Notes: generated from the sequence alone by a model not told the origin. A DNA stretch of 64,000 bases from Spirosoma sp. SC4-14 (GCF_037201965.1 NZ_CP147519.1:186001-250000), one strand, 5' to 3'. Counted from the first letter of the stretch, positions 26,286 to 35,740 are shown. A program made the numbers and translations.

Positions 26286-26752
26286 GGTTTGTAGCGAAAA
26301 GTTTCAACTTTTGAAAAAGTGAGCTGAGTAGTATTCAAACCGAAAGGCCCTCTGCAATATGTTGCCAGTGAGAACGACTTCATTTGCAACTGCTTGGCGC
26401 TGGTCAGACGTAGATAATCATACCCATACCCCTGCCCTACCCCATGGTCGGCTTTAGCCACGTGCAATGAGTCATCCCACAGAATAGGCATAAAATCCAT
26501 TTCGGGTCCACAGGGTGTCTTTTGCCTCGTCGTAGTATCTACAATCTGGGAAAAATAGTGCCACAACAAGGAATCTCCGGAAGGTTGTATCGTGATGCCC
26601 GCCTGAAGTTTTTTGGGACCGCCCATTGTCGAAATAGCTTGCCAGTTTCCTACGTATTCTTTCGGAAAGGCAGCCGACTTACGTAGGAATCGTTCTTGCT
26701 TTGCATGGCAAGCCGCCACTACTAAGCCGATTAAGATTACAACCTGTTTCAT
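26282..26752 (-). CDS. Small lipoprotein inserted in the tra operon
   Basis: A 156-residue protein whose signal ends in a lipobox (GLVVAAC, Cys15), followed by a mature beta-rich domain (YVGNWQAISTMGGPKKLQ) reminiscent of lipocalin-like folds. It overlaps both neighbours by 4 bp. It sits between the secreted helical protein and traJ, a slot with no gene in the classical CTnDOT order. No family recognised; possibly an entry-exclusion or assembly factor, but that is inference only. Confidence 0.6.
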   Translation of the reverse strand: MKQVVILIGLVVAACHAKQERFLRKSAAFPKEYVGNWQAISTMGGPKKLQAGITIQPSGDSLLWHYFSQIVDTTTRQKTPCGPEMDFMPILWDDSLHVAKADHGVGQGYGYDYLRLTSAKQLQMKSFSLATYCRGPFGLNTTQLTFSKVETFRYKP

Positions 26753-27681
26753 TTCTTAATAAAACGAGCCATGTATGGATCGGAAATAGTTTTGCTAAGC
26801 ATCACCCGCATCGCTTGTTCCGATTCCGCCATACGATAATAGTTGACTGAGGCCGCCACTTTACGGCCGTAATTGACCAAATCAGCGTGGCGCTGCCTGG
26901 CTTCTGCTAAGGACTGTTGCTGCAACTTTAGCCGCTCGTAAGGCGATAAGAAAACCGGCTTTCCCTTAGACGTCTCGACTGCGTTCCTGGATTTTATCAG
27001 CTTAGTCGATCCCAGGTTGCCATTAATGATCGACAGATGATAAAAAGCCAAGTCATCTTTCCCCTGATCAAGGTATTTCTTGATTAATTTCGACGTAGGC
27101 CCTCCATTATCATAAGTTTGATCAATGGCCTTAATCTGAGTTCCCCAAATGTCTTTCGTCAACTGGCTTTCTAACCCTTTGATGGGCGAATCCTTAACGG
27201 CCTTATTCTCCTCATTATGCTGCTTGGCCCATTCATACCGAAGCTTAAAATCCTGGTAATTCAGCTTATTGAGCCGTTCCTGCCCGTCTTTCCAGACCTC
27301 CCGTAGCGAAGCGAGCTTTTTGACAAGCCGCTTATCTTTCGTTTTCTGGTATATCGACATAATCTTCTCGGCCGCAGGAGCCAGCACAACCGCATCGGCG
27401 AGTGCCTTTATCATCTCGTCCAACGCTTTGTTAACCATCAAATTCATTAAATCAACGCCGGGGTCGACAATCCCACGTTTGATTTTACTCTCTGTCATGC
27501 CCAGCACTTTGTCAATTTCGGCCTGTAATTCAGGATCGGATGGCATTCCACCCTGTAATTGGGTCGGACCCAGAACGTCCGTCATTTCGTCTTGAGCAGA
27601 AGTGGCTAATGGGCAGAGCATAATCATCACCAACCATCCTAAAAGGCATAATAAACGAGCGTGCTTAGTTTGAATAAACAT
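26749..27681 (-). CDS. Secreted helical conjugation protein (TraI position)
   Basis: A 310-residue protein with a signal peptide (LLCLLGWLVMIMLCPLATSAQ) and a mainly alpha-helical mature region rich in Lys, Glu and Gln (KTKDKRLVKKLASLREVWKD, LKLQQQSLAEARQRHADLVN). It occupies the interval between traG and traJ where CTnDOT encodes TraH/TraI (DUF4141), and resembles VirB5-like minor pilus or assembly proteins in overall build. It overlaps both neighbours. The specific family is not certain. Confidence 0.6.
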   Translation of the reverse strand: MFIQTKHARLLCLLGWLVMIMLCPLATSAQDEMTDVLGPTQLQGGMPSDPELQAEIDKVLGMTESKIKRGIVDPGVDLMNLMVNKALDEMIKALADAVVLAPAAEKIMSIYQKTKDKRLVKKLASLREVWKDGQERLNKLNYQDFKLRYEWAKQHNEENKAVKDSPIKGLESQLTKDIWGTQIKAIDQTYDNGGPTSKLIKKYLDQGKDDLAFYHLSIINGNLGSTKLIKSRNAVETSKGKPVFLSPYERLKLQQQSLAEARQRHADLVNYGRKVAASVNYYRMAESEQAMRVMLSKTISDPYMARFIKK

Positions 27682-28660
27682 GATTCAGACCTGATTTTTT
27701 TTGAAAACTACCCTGTTTAAATTCGTCCGATTGTAGCTTGGCAATTCGGTAGATGTAGATTCGACGCAACTCATCCCGAAGCCCGCCGATGGCCTCAAGC
27801 CGCTTTTTAATTGCCGCTGCCGCTTGATCAAGCACATCCATACGTTCGCCTTGGGCCATCCAAGACACGGTGACCCCCTTCCCATTGCTGCCCAGATTAC
27901 ACACAATATTCACCGCTGAGGCAAGATCCTTCGTATCGCCGACCGATTTAATCAGGGACTGGTAGCCCTGTCGTTCCTGCGCGGTAAACACAGGAGCGCT
28001 GAGCAACTTAGTCAAATCTGTTACGTGGGTTTTTACCGCATCGAATAAGCCCTTTATATTGAGTTCTTTATAATAGGAACAGAACTCCGGTGAAAGGGTC
28101 GTATGCGATTTTTTCCAGGCGTAATCAACTTTTAGGGTCTGATACGTAATGCGTTGCTGGGCAGAGTAGCCTTCGGCAACCATCTTTTTTAAGCGTTCCA
28201 CTTCCCCCGCCGGCGTGGTACCAACATCCGCAATTTTAGAAGCCAGTTGCGCGATCTTATCGCTGATGCCGGACATAATCTGATCTTCTTTTTCCCCAAT
28301 CAGATTCGAGACCTCATCCGAAAGTTCGTCTTTCATGCCTGAGAAATACCCTGTCAGGTCATTGGTAATGCTGCCTAAAACATTATCGGGTGATAGTTGA
28401 TTCGCGAGGTTCTCGACGTAATTGCCAATGACATCGCCCAGGTCATCTTTACTAACTTTAATAGGTGGCTGACCGGGAAAAATAACCGTTGCCTTACCGA
28501 TTAAGGGTACATCAACAATGGGCATGTACCGGCTCAGGTCGGGTGTAGACCCGGTTGAATCGGTAGATTGCCCGTAGGCCAACGGCAGACCTGCCATTAT
28601 CCAAAACCTACTCATTACCATCGCTATTACAGTTTTATACCGTTTCATAACCCTATCCAT
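27665..28660 (-). CDS. Second secreted helical conjugation protein
   Basis: A 331-residue exported protein. ATG 28660 overlaps the end of traG by 8 bp; ATG 28648 (MKRYKTVIAMVMSRFW) is an alternative. After the signal sequence (ending near AYGQS) comes a helix-dominated region with Asp/Leu-rich amphipathic stretches (LADQL-type repeats such as VENLANQLSPDNVLGSI) and a C-terminal half similar in composition to the next gene's product. The two may be a pair of periplasmic channel components. Not assigned to a family. Confidence 0.58.
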   Translation of the reverse strand: MDRVMKRYKTVIAMVMSRFWIMAGLPLAYGQSTDSTGSTPDLSRYMPIVDVPLIGKATVIFPGQPPIKVSKDDLGDVIGNYVENLANQLSPDNVLGSITNDLTGYFSGMKDELSDEVSNLIGEKEDQIMSGISDKIAQLASKIADVGTTPAGEVERLKKMVAEGYSAQQRITYQTLKVDYAWKKSHTTLSPEFCSYYKELNIKGLFDAVKTHVTDLTKLLSAPVFTAQERQGYQSLIKSVGDTKDLASAVNIVCNLGSNGKGVTVSWMAQGERMDVLDQAAAAIKKRLEAIGGLRDELRRIYIYRIAKLQSDEFKQGSFQKKSGLNHVYSN

Positions 28661-31172
28661 TTAAATCTTCGGTAACTACCTCTTTCAGTGCTAAATCGTA
28701 ATTGCCTCCATTCGAGCGCACTTTTCGCATCACCCGGATTTTTTCCCGCTGTTCCGTGGTATAGGCGTAGTATTCCGGTTTAGATACCTCTAACCCATAT
28801 ACGCGATACCGTTGACCGCCCCAACTCACAAAAAATTCTTTGTATTTGCGATTAGGATCATTGTCTCGATTCATCGACAACACCAAATCTTTTTCCTTAT
28901 CGGTCAGTCCCAGTAACTCTTTGACGAAGGTGAATTTGTTCTCGTACTTGCGCTGGTCCATCAGGATTTTACAATCGGCATTGTTAACAATGGAGTCTTG
29001 CACAATGGGATTGTTAATTATATCCTGAATTTCCTGGGTAACGATCCAAGCCTCTCCGTCGAATTTCCGGACCGTTTTGTAGAGGTATTTAATATACCCG
29101 GCCATGTTCGGCGTCATTATTGCTTTCCAAGCTTCTTCGATGAGGATGATTTTACGGATATTTTCCAGCTTCCGCATTTTTGAAATGAACGTGTCCATGA
29201 CAATGATGGTCACGATGGGAAACAGGATTGGGTGATCCTTTACGTTATCCAGCTCGAAAACGATGAACCGCTCGTGCAATAGATCCAGATTTTCTTTTGA
29301 GTTGAGCAGAAAATCAAATTCACCGCCCTTGTAGTAGGGTTTAAGGTTGAACATGAAGTTGTCGAAATCAAAGTAATCGTCTTTAACCCCTTCCTGCTTT
29401 AGGTATGCCTTGAAATCCTGCTGCATGAATTCGTAGAAGGTATCAAAGCAAGGAAAAAGGTCCTGGTCAGCATTGAGTTTTAGAAAATATCCTTTAACCG
29501 CCGAAGAAAGAGCGTTGTATTCGGAACGGTTCGTTTTTTCCTCCACCGACTTCCAGAGGGTCAGCAGCAAATTCTTTAACGATTCAGCTTTCTCCGTATC
29601 CGGCATTAACCGGCCTTCAATAAAAAACGGGTTAAAGTGGATTGGCTTTTCCATCGTGTAAGTGATGTACTTCCCATCCAGCATAGCGCAAAGCCCCCGG
29701 TACGAATCCCCTACATCCACAATAACTTCGTGTGCTCCGTGGGTATGATAGCTCCGTAGTAAGTGGTTCGTTAAAAAGCTCTTACCCGATCCCGACGGAC
29801 CGATGATAAACTTGTTTCGGTTCGTCACCCAGTTTCTCTGCATCGGCTCATCTGAGAAGTCAACCCAAAGGGGACGACCTGATAGCCGATCTACCACCCG
29901 GACGCTATTTTTAGCCGACTCTGACGTGTAGTAGTTCGTCTCGTGATTGAATAAGCACGCTGCCTGCGGAGCAAACTGCGTAAATGTATCTTCACGTGGC
30001 AAATCTGGAGAATTACCTGGTATTCCCGCAAAAAAGAGAAAAGCAGCATCCCGCGTATTCTCTCTCGGCTTAAGGTTCATTTTTGCAATAGCTGCCGTTG
30101 CCTTATTACGCAGTTCGGGCAGTCGAAGCTTATCATCGGTCCATACTTGTAAGTTAGAATGGATACGTACCGGCGATAACGACTTCTCGGCAGCCATCGT
30201 CAAGAAGCCATTCACCAAGTTCGCATTAACCGCATTTGCCCGGTCGAAGTTGGCCAGCGCCAGCATATTACCGGCCTTCTTTTCCAGTTCTGCCGTTAAG
30301 AGTGTCCGGTCATCAATAAACACGTACTGATTGTAGATGTGATTGCAGTCCAGCATTAGACCGATGGGCGTCGAGTAGCCAACCGACAAATTCGAATTCT
30401 CCGTTGAGAGCGCTCCGATCCGAACGTTTGTATTTATCGAATCGGGCATGTCGTCCACCTGGGAGATTGTAAAGAATTTGGAATATTTTCCCCCAATTCT
30501 TAACTCATCGTCGGAGGTGAAATCCATATCCATTAGGGGGACAATCTCATCCTTTAGCGATAAGGTCATGTACCGCTCAATCAGGCCGGCCTGGTCAACC
30601 GGTGCGTCCCGATCTGGCTGGATTTCATCACTGCTCAAACGTCGACACTTTATCAGACGAGACGACTCAAGTATTGACTTTAACTGGAGGGCCGCTACCA
30701 TAAATTTGTCGATCTCCTGTCTGTTAAGCGCTCGTTTAGGGACAATACGAGGTTTTAGAAGGGAGGTTGCTCCCACCTTCGTCCGCGTTCGTTCACCCTG
30801 GGAATACGTCAGATATAGAAAACACTCATGATGCAAAAAGGGTCGCTCATTAAAGTGTATCTCCGACGAACGGTCCAAGTAATTTTCCGGTAACTCCTTG
30901 GCGTTGGGGTGATACTTATCCTCGACAAACCAATCCTGCTTATGCAATACTGTGTTAGCTGGTAAAACGCCAATTGCTTTGGTCCATGTTTCCACCATTT
31001 CCCGATAATCCCCTAGCTCAATGCCGTTTTCTGTACGGGCGTTAAGCGTAAATATTTCGGGTAAGGTCAACTGAAAGACAATCGTTAAATCACCCCATTT
31101 GGAAAAGATACAATTTTCTTCGACCGCGCCGAGAGGAAAGACCTTTTCCAGCTCTTTTACCGCATACGTCAT
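28653..31172 (-). CDS. traG: Conjugation ATPase TraG (VirB4 family)
   Basis: An 839-residue cytoplasmic ATPase. The N-terminal half is the TraG_N/VirB4 domain. Walker A (GPSGSGKSF) lies near residues 456-464 and Walker B in IRKIILIEEAWKAI near 665; EAWIVTQEIQDI and the RKYENKF region follow. It powers assembly of the mating channel. It starts 20 bp after traF and overlaps the following gene. Length and motifs match Bacteroidota TraG. Confidence 0.93.
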   Translation of the reverse strand: MTYAVKELEKVFPLGAVEENCIFSKWGDLTIVFQLTLPEIFTLNARTENGIELGDYREMVETWTKAIGVLPANTVLHKQDWFVEDKYHPNAKELPENYLDRSSEIHFNERPFLHHECFLYLTYSQGERTRTKVGATSLLKPRIVPKRALNRQEIDKFMVAALQLKSILESSRLIKCRRLSSDEIQPDRDAPVDQAGLIERYMTLSLKDEIVPLMDMDFTSDDELRIGGKYSKFFTISQVDDMPDSINTNVRIGALSTENSNLSVGYSTPIGLMLDCNHIYNQYVFIDDRTLLTAELEKKAGNMLALANFDRANAVNANLVNGFLTMAAEKSLSPVRIHSNLQVWTDDKLRLPELRNKATAAIAKMNLKPRENTRDAAFLFFAGIPGNSPDLPREDTFTQFAPQAACLFNHETNYYTSESAKNSVRVVDRLSGRPLWVDFSDEPMQRNWVTNRNKFIIGPSGSGKSFLTNHLLRSYHTHGAHEVIVDVGDSYRGLCAMLDGKYITYTMEKPIHFNPFFIEGRLMPDTEKAESLKNLLLTLWKSVEEKTNRSEYNALSSAVKGYFLKLNADQDLFPCFDTFYEFMQQDFKAYLKQEGVKDDYFDFDNFMFNLKPYYKGGEFDFLLNSKENLDLLHERFIVFELDNVKDHPILFPIVTIIVMDTFISKMRKLENIRKIILIEEAWKAIMTPNMAGYIKYLYKTVRKFDGEAWIVTQEIQDIINNPIVQDSIVNNADCKILMDQRKYENKFTFVKELLGLTDKEKDLVLSMNRDNDPNRKYKEFFVSWGGQRYRVYGLEVSKPEYYAYTTEQREKIRVMRKVRSNGGNYDLALKEVVTEDLNG

Positions 31173-31192
31173 AAATGCGCTGTTTTAGGTAG

Positions 31193-31513
31193 TTATCTTT
31201 TACGAAGATTGCGGTACACAGAATCTTGGCGCACCGTCAGAATGCCTGGTAATTTTTTGCGGGCTTGGGCCCGTTCGTATCCGCCCGCACCCTGATTGAC
31301 TGAGCGTTTAACAAGCCCCATATACACTATATAAATTCCAACTGCACAAGCCACAAAAATCATCCAGCCTGGTAGCGGTACGAAGACGGCTGATAGCCCG
31401 CCCATAACTACAATGCTAATAATCCATTTTACCAATAGTATAAGGTAATCCATACCGACAACTCCCCTTACTTGCGGTGGACGGTCAGCCCCTTTGTTGA
31501 TTTCGTAAGGCAT
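31193..31513 (-). CDS. traF: Conjugative transfer protein TraF (DUF4133, VirB3-like)
   Basis: A 106-residue protein with the family's start (YEINKGADRPPQVRGVVGMDY), two adjacent transmembrane helices (LILLVKWIISIVVMGGLSAV and MIFVACAVGIYIVYMGLV) and a basic tail. It lies between traE and traG, as always in this operon type. Inner-membrane partner of the TraG ATPase. Confidence 0.9.
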   Translation of the reverse strand: MPYEINKGADRPPQVRGVVGMDYLILLVKWIISIVVMGGLSAVFVPLPGWMIFVACAVGIYIVYMGLVKRSVNQGAGGYERAQARKKLPGILTVRQDSVYRNLRKR

Positions 31514-31528
31514 ACTGCAGCACGAGAC

Positions 31529-31864
31529 TTAATTGCCAAAAGCAGCGGTTAACACCAATCCAACAACCCCGGCAAATACGATAGCTGATCCCCAGTTAAT
31601 TACCGCCTTTTTAAAGTCAGGGTCATTATTAAAAAATTTACTGACGCATTGTATGCCGCCAATAACGCCCATAATCAGGCATACTGGTAGCATTAAGTCT
31701 CCTACACTTTTACCTACGTCCTGTAACTCTGTGGTCGCCTTATCCACCCCTTTGGATATTGCACCACTCTTTAGCCCAGTTTGGGCAAACAGATTCATGG
31801 AGGTTAATAGGAAACTTACCAATAAAGAAAGGGTGGCGAAATAGGTGAACTTTAGATTTCTCAT
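31529..31864 (-). CDS. traE: Conjugative transfer protein TraE (DUF4134, VirB2-like)
   Basis: A 111-residue protein: N-terminal signal region (TLSLLVSFLLTSMNLFAQ), then a short amphipathic part and two hydrophobic helices (VGDLMLPVCLIMGVIGGIQC and AIVFAGVVGLVLTAAFGN), the layout of pilin-like TraE. It is the first gene of the main tra transcription unit. About 490 bp of non-coding DNA precedes it, including a copy of a leader repeat shared with the coupling-protein gene. Confidence 0.9.
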   Translation of the reverse strand: MRNLKFTYFATLSLLVSFLLTSMNLFAQTGLKSGAISKGVDKATTELQDVGKSVGDLMLPVCLIMGVIGGIQCVSKFFNNDPDFKKAVINWGSAIVFAGVVGLVLTAAFGN

Positions 31865-32171
31865 GAGTAATGAAAATTTATTGGTTACTGATGCACTGAT
31901 TTAGCCGATGTGTTTCAAGAACCCCGCAGGTTTTGCCTAAATAAGCTCCAAGATGTGGTTATCAGGAAGCGTTGACGAATACCGATAAGGCACGGTGCTG
32001 ACCTTTACAAACTGGTGATCTTAACTCTTCACTTTTACCTAGAAGGGATAATAATCTATGCTCTTCAAGCCGATTCAACACTTTAACTATCGAGTCATTT
32101 ATAATTGTACTTTTTAGTGTTCGCATGGAATTTAACTGGGCTAAAAGGCCGCTTAATCAATCTTACATAAA

Positions 32172-32303
32172 CTATTATGCAACTAACCTACGAACACTAA
32201 TTCAGAAAACAAGCAGAATAAGTAATCTGTTTAAGACTTTTAATAACATTAAAAGTGTCCCAGAGTCTCGTTTGTCCTCAAAAAAAAGAGGTTCGTCCCT
32301 CGC
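32172..32303 (-). promoter_or_regulatory. Shared leader repeat, copy 1, upstream of traE
   Basis: Within the 490-bp intergenic stretch 31865-32355, this 132-bp block (read on the minus strand) aligns along nearly all its length with 37865-37992. Two cores are exact: eight T followed by GAGGACAAACG (32269-32287) and GGACACTTTTAATGTTATT (32242-32260). It points toward traE, as copy 2 points toward the coupling-protein gene. Promoter, operator or attenuator function is inferred. I see nothing else clear in 31865-32171 or 32304-32355. Confidence 0.7.
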
Positions 32304-32355
32304 AATTTCTATTTCGTCTGAGAAAAAAAATTTCAATTTTTTCAGGAAAATTTCT

Positions 32356-33204
32356 TCAACTCCCGAAATTCTTATAAAACATTTCCTGAAAAATCTTCCG
32401 ATTGGTTTCTGTTTCATCGTTGGACATTTCCGCTGAGGCCGCAACCATACTGGCTTGTGCGACACTTTTTAAATTGACATCACCGGGTAGCCGATCAATT
32501 AGCGAAGCTATGATGCTCAACAAAGTTGCCTGATGCCGTTCATGCTGCTCTTTGAGTTGGGTGTTAGCCGCTTCTAAACGCAGAATTAACATTTCTTTAG
32601 TTAGCGTGGCAAATTGATTCATCCGGTCCTGATAGGTTTCCAACTTCTCCCCTTCTTCAAGCTGATTATCGATTAAGCGCTGATCGATCTCTTTCTCCAT
32701 AAATTCCTCTGGCAAGAGATCATCATAGCTTTGGGAAACATCAAAAAGAGCTTGCTCTCTTTCAAAGTCAATTTCTTTTTCCTTCTCACGTTCTATCCGA
32801 TAGGTTTCCTGCAAGGCAAAAATTTCTTTCCATTTGTCGGAGTTAGTTGCTTCCCGGTCAATGGCTTCCTCGCTTATACCTGCTTCAGTATCCAAACAGA
32901 CATTTGTTTGGATCAACTGCTTGCCAGAAGCGGTAGCCTTTTGGGAATTAGCGTCTTCTTCCATCCCTGGTGAGTAACTCTCTCGTTCGAGTTCTGACAG
33001 TCTATTCAGCACAAGCTGATAATCCTCGGTAGTTACGTACTGAGTCGGTTTACCTTCTTTGGGCTCTCCCCTACTCGGCTCATCTTCACATACTGACTTC
33101 TTTGTCGGGGAAAGCAAAGCAGGGGTATTCTGTAAATACCCCTTCAGGGCCCAGCCCGAAATGCATAACCCTATTAAACCAGTAAACAGCAGTATCGCAT
33201 CCAT
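32356..33204 (-). CDS. Membrane-anchored hypothetical protein (TraC/TraD position)
   Basis: A 282-residue protein with one N-terminal transmembrane helix (ILLFTGLIGLCISGWALKGY), followed by a very charged, Glu/Lys-rich region with predicted coiled coil (ETYRIEREKEKEIDFEREQA; RLEAANTQLKEQHERHQATL). It starts one base overlapping the DUF3408 gene's stop (TAATG). Its place between the traB-like gene and traE corresponds to traC/traD in CTnDOT. No domain recognised. Confidence 0.62.
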   Translation of the reverse strand: MDAILLFTGLIGLCISGWALKGYLQNTPALLSPTKKSVCEDEPSRGEPKEGKPTQYVTTEDYQLVLNRLSELERESYSPGMEEDANSQKATASGKQLIQTNVCLDTEAGISEEAIDREATNSDKWKEIFALQETYRIEREKEKEIDFEREQALFDVSQSYDDLLPEEFMEKEIDQRLIDNQLEEGEKLETYQDRMNQFATLTKEMLILRLEAANTQLKEQHERHQATLLSIIASLIDRLPGDVNLKSVAQASMVAASAEMSNDETETNRKIFQEMFYKNFGS

Positions 33205-33821
33205 TATCCAATTCGTTTACGGACCTTCCATTGATTAATTAACTTGTCAACCTCCGTTTTGTGTTCCGCCCGGTGATTAGCTAAAAGATTGTCAACTAAA
33301 TCAGCTAGGGTGATTTTATAACCTTGACGACGAGCTTCTTCGATCATAACTGATAATAACCAGTGGCTATCTTCAGAAATACGAACTGGTTTGACTTCAA
33401 ATGCAGCTTCGTCCGTTGATTTAACTGGTCTTTTAAAAAAAGTCTCCTGGTAGGTTTCCGGCTTTTTCCCCTCCCCTGCCTTATTTTTCGGCTTCTTGGT
33501 ACCAACAACTGAGTCAGCAGTAACTGTAGAGTTGTTTTCAGTCTTTGTTTCTTGCTCTTTATCAACTGGTTCTAAAGTAATTGATGAAGTAGTTTCTTGT
33601 TCAGGTTGCTGCTCATCGGCTGAGGATGTTTTCCCCGGCTGGTTTTCGGCGGACTCTATCTGATTATTTTCCGTGGCCGGACTTGGTGTTAGCTCTGATT
33701 CAACCGCAGTTGATATATCGTTTGGACTCGTCTGCTGATTAATCCATCCCATTAATCCACTATTAGGCTGATTAATTGTTGGGATCGGGGCTTTGTTGGA
33801 CTTACTGTTTGACTTTGCCAT
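33204..33821 (-). CDS. DUF3408 protein (TraB-like), conjugative element
   Basis: A 205-residue protein with a long disordered Ser/Thr/Glu/Pro-rich N-terminal half and a compact C-terminal domain (VRISEDSHWLLSVMIEEARR, LADLVDNLLANHRAEHKTEV) typical of DUF3408, which resembles ribbon-helix-helix DNA-binding proteins. It lies 13 bp after parA in the same operon, as in CTnDOT traA-traB. Likely a partner of the ParA-like ATPase. Confidence 0.75.
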   Translation of the reverse strand: MAKSNSKSNKAPIPTINQPNSGLMGWINQQTSPNDISTAVESELTPSPATENNQIESAENQPGKTSSADEQQPEQETTSSITLEPVDKEQETKTENNSTVTADSVVGTKKPKNKAGEGKKPETYQETFFKRPVKSTDEAAFEVKPVRISEDSHWLLSVMIEEARRQGYKITLADLVDNLLANHRAEHKTEVDKLINQWKVRKRIG

Positions 33822-33834
33822 AGGATTATGGGGT

Positions 33835-34551
33835 TTATGAATTTGAAACCAATGTTTTATTTAACTCATGAACTAAGGGTTCGATAGTACGATGCGGGAT
33901 TAGGGTAGAACGATAATCTTGGATATTGACCGACTGCGGTATTCGATACTTAAGGAATTTAACGTTGATCGGGGTCTTCCTGTCTTTATTAAGGCCCTCC
34001 AAGTAGGTAATAGCTGCTTGTTCCAGATTGGCATAGCGATCCTCCCGTACTCGAATGTCATATTTATTCCAGAGCAGGTACGTAGGCACCATCCCCCCAT
34101 TCTTATTATCAAAGCTGGCCATTGCCAAGACGGTATGCATGGTTGATTCAAAACTGATTGGGTCTGCCTCGATGAGTAAGATTGCCGCATCTAATCGCTT
34201 GACCATTCCTGGAAAACCGTCCACATTCAAGGTACCAGGTAAATCGACCAGGACAAGTTCATTCTTTTTATTAAAGGAATCCAGCTTAGGTAAGGTGTTA
34301 ATCAGTGAATCAGAATAGATAGGATATGGCATCTTACCTAATCGTTCTGCTTTCTTGTAATAGGACTCGTCCGATTTTAACCGTTGTATTTCTGATTCAC
34401 GAATTGAGTTAAGCGAGTGTTGTGGATAATCACAGTCAAAGACGGTAACTGGAATACCTTCTACCTGATAATAATACGTAGCTACGTGGGTGGTGATGCT
34501 AGTCTTACCTACCCCACCTTTCTGGGAACAAAAAGAAATAATCTTTGCCAT
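33835..34551 (-). CDS. ParA-family ATPase (TraA-like)
   Basis: A 238-residue ParA/MinD-type ATPase. The deviant Walker A (KGGVGKTS) is at residues 10-17, with the signature second lysine at 10, and VFDCDYPQ and LVLVDLPGTL follow as the Walker A' and B blocks. It is the first gene of the minus-strand operon, starting beside the AT-rich repeat region 34560-35271. Roles in CTnDOT-type elements are positioning or partition of the element and aid to transfer. Confidence 0.9.
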   Translation of the reverse strand: MAKIISFCSQKGGVGKTSITTHVATYYYQVEGIPVTVFDCDYPQHSLNSIRESEIQRLKSDESYYKKAERLGKMPYPIYSDSLINTLPKLDSFNKKNELVLVDLPGTLNVDGFPGMVKRLDAAILLIEADPISFESTMHTVLAMASFDNKNGGMVPTYLLWNKYDIRVREDRYANLEQAAITYLEGLNKDRKTPINVKFLKYRIPQSVNIQDYRSTLIPHRTIEPLVHELNKTLVSNS

Positions 34552-34559
34552 AGTTTAAG

Positions 34560-35271
34560 GTTTAACTGTTGCTTTGGTACAAAGTAACAATGTTACTTTT
34601 CTTTTTTGATATAATGACACATTGTATAAATATTATTTTTTACAATGTCGCAAATCTACATTAAGCCTTTTATTCTTTGCATCAAATACACTTTGATACA
34701 AAGCTACTTTGTTGCATTGTTAAAATGTAATATTGCACAATTTGGCAAAATAACTATGTGTAAATTTATCAACTTACCATTGTACTATTGTTACAAAGTA
34801 ACGAAGTTATATTGTTATATCTCAACATTATCACAATGTATCATTATCACAATGCTACATTGTCTCATTATGACAATAAGTCAAAACCACAATGCTACAG
34901 TGCTACACTGCTACATGATACATCCATTCATGTTAATTAAGGCTGGTACATAGCAAATGCATGGTTCTAACATTCTGATCAAGTCGAAATTGATCTATCT
35001 ATGTCACAATAATGCATTGGTACAAAGTATCATTGTGACATTGTGACAATGTAACATTCATCAGCCATTATAATATATAAGTAAAAAGTAGGTGAAGAAT
35101 TATTGAAGGTTTATAGCTTTAGGAATAGCTTTGTTATTATAACAAAGAGCAAGATGTGTTTTCCGGCACGCAAAACCTTTCTACGCTAAGGCGATTAAGG
35201 GGTATATCCTGACTTTGAAGAAGCTTTAGAAGGATGGAAATAATCTTTATAACCCAATATCCGAATACGAA
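34560..35271. promoter_or_regulatory. AT-rich repeat region between parA and the mobilisation genes (candidate oriT/parS/iterons)
   Basis: This 712-bp divergent intergenic stretch is packed with short repeats. Four copies of a 13-mer of form GNTACAAAGYWWC occur at 34576-34588, 34695-34707, 34790-34802 and 35019-35031. CACAATGCTACA occurs at 34848-34859 and 34888-34899, and many ACAATG/CATTGT words lie between. An open frame across 34645-34953 is an artefact of this composition. Its position next to a ParA ATPase and a relaxase suggests a partition site, an origin of transfer, or both. Confidence 0.6.
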
Positions 35272-35739
35272 ATGGAAAGCTCAGAGGAAAAAAAAGGCCA
35301 AAACCAGGGTGGGAGGCCTAATTTAGCTGACGAGGAAGTTCGCGCCCACCGATTGGTTACCCGTATGAATACAAAAGACTACCGCGCCCTCAGTCGAGAC
35401 TTTGAAATCTGGAGGGAAGGAGGTGTTGGACGTATTGCTGATTACTTAAGAGAAATCATTTTAAACCGTCATATGCCAAAAATGTCGGTTTCATCAGGAG
35501 CGGATAAGGATCAAATCATTGATTTTACTCAATCCTTATACAGTATACGACAGCAGCTAAAGCATATAGATGTTAATTACAATCAGGTAGCTAAACGCAT
35601 TAATAGCATTGAACATACAGGTAAATTGTACTTTGAAGTCCAGGCCAGCAAGACCATAATCGACAAGTTAGAACCAATAATTAGCCAAATTGATGTGATT
35701 GTAAAAGCGCAAACTGAGGCTTTGTATAATAAGAAGTAG
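35272..35739 (+). CDS. Mobilisation accessory protein (relaxosome MobA/MobC type)
   Basis: A 155-residue protein with a polar N-terminus (GQNQGGRPNLADEEVRAHRL), a ribbon-helix-helix-like DNA-binding core (TRMNTKDYRALSRDFEIW, GRIADYLREIIL) and a helical C-terminus (YSIRQQLKHIDVNYNQVAKR). The last segment matches relaxosome accessory proteins that help the relaxase bind oriT. The relaxase ATG begins one base after its stop, so the pair is coupled. Confidence 0.85.
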   Translation: MESSEEKKGQNQGGRPNLADEEVRAHRLVTRMNTKDYRALSRDFEIWREGGVGRIADYLREIILNRHMPKMSVSSGADKDQIIDFTQSLYSIRQQLKHIDVNYNQVAKRINSIEHTGKLYFEVQASKTIIDKLEPIISQIDVIVKAQTEALYNKK

Positions 35740-35740
35740 T

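Noticed and set aside
32202..32465. Minus-strand open frame at the end of the 282-residue gene
   Set aside because: It overlaps the C-terminus of the better-supported gene and the leader repeat, and has skewed composition.
34645..34953. Open frame of about 100 codons on the plus strand in the parA-mob intergenic region
   Set aside because: It is made of the ACAATG/CATTGT repeat words, is rich in Cys, Tyr and Ile in a repetitive way and has no domain features, so the repeats explain it.
34576..35031. CRISPR array
   Set aside because: Repeats are short, irregularly spaced and degenerate, and no cas genes are present.
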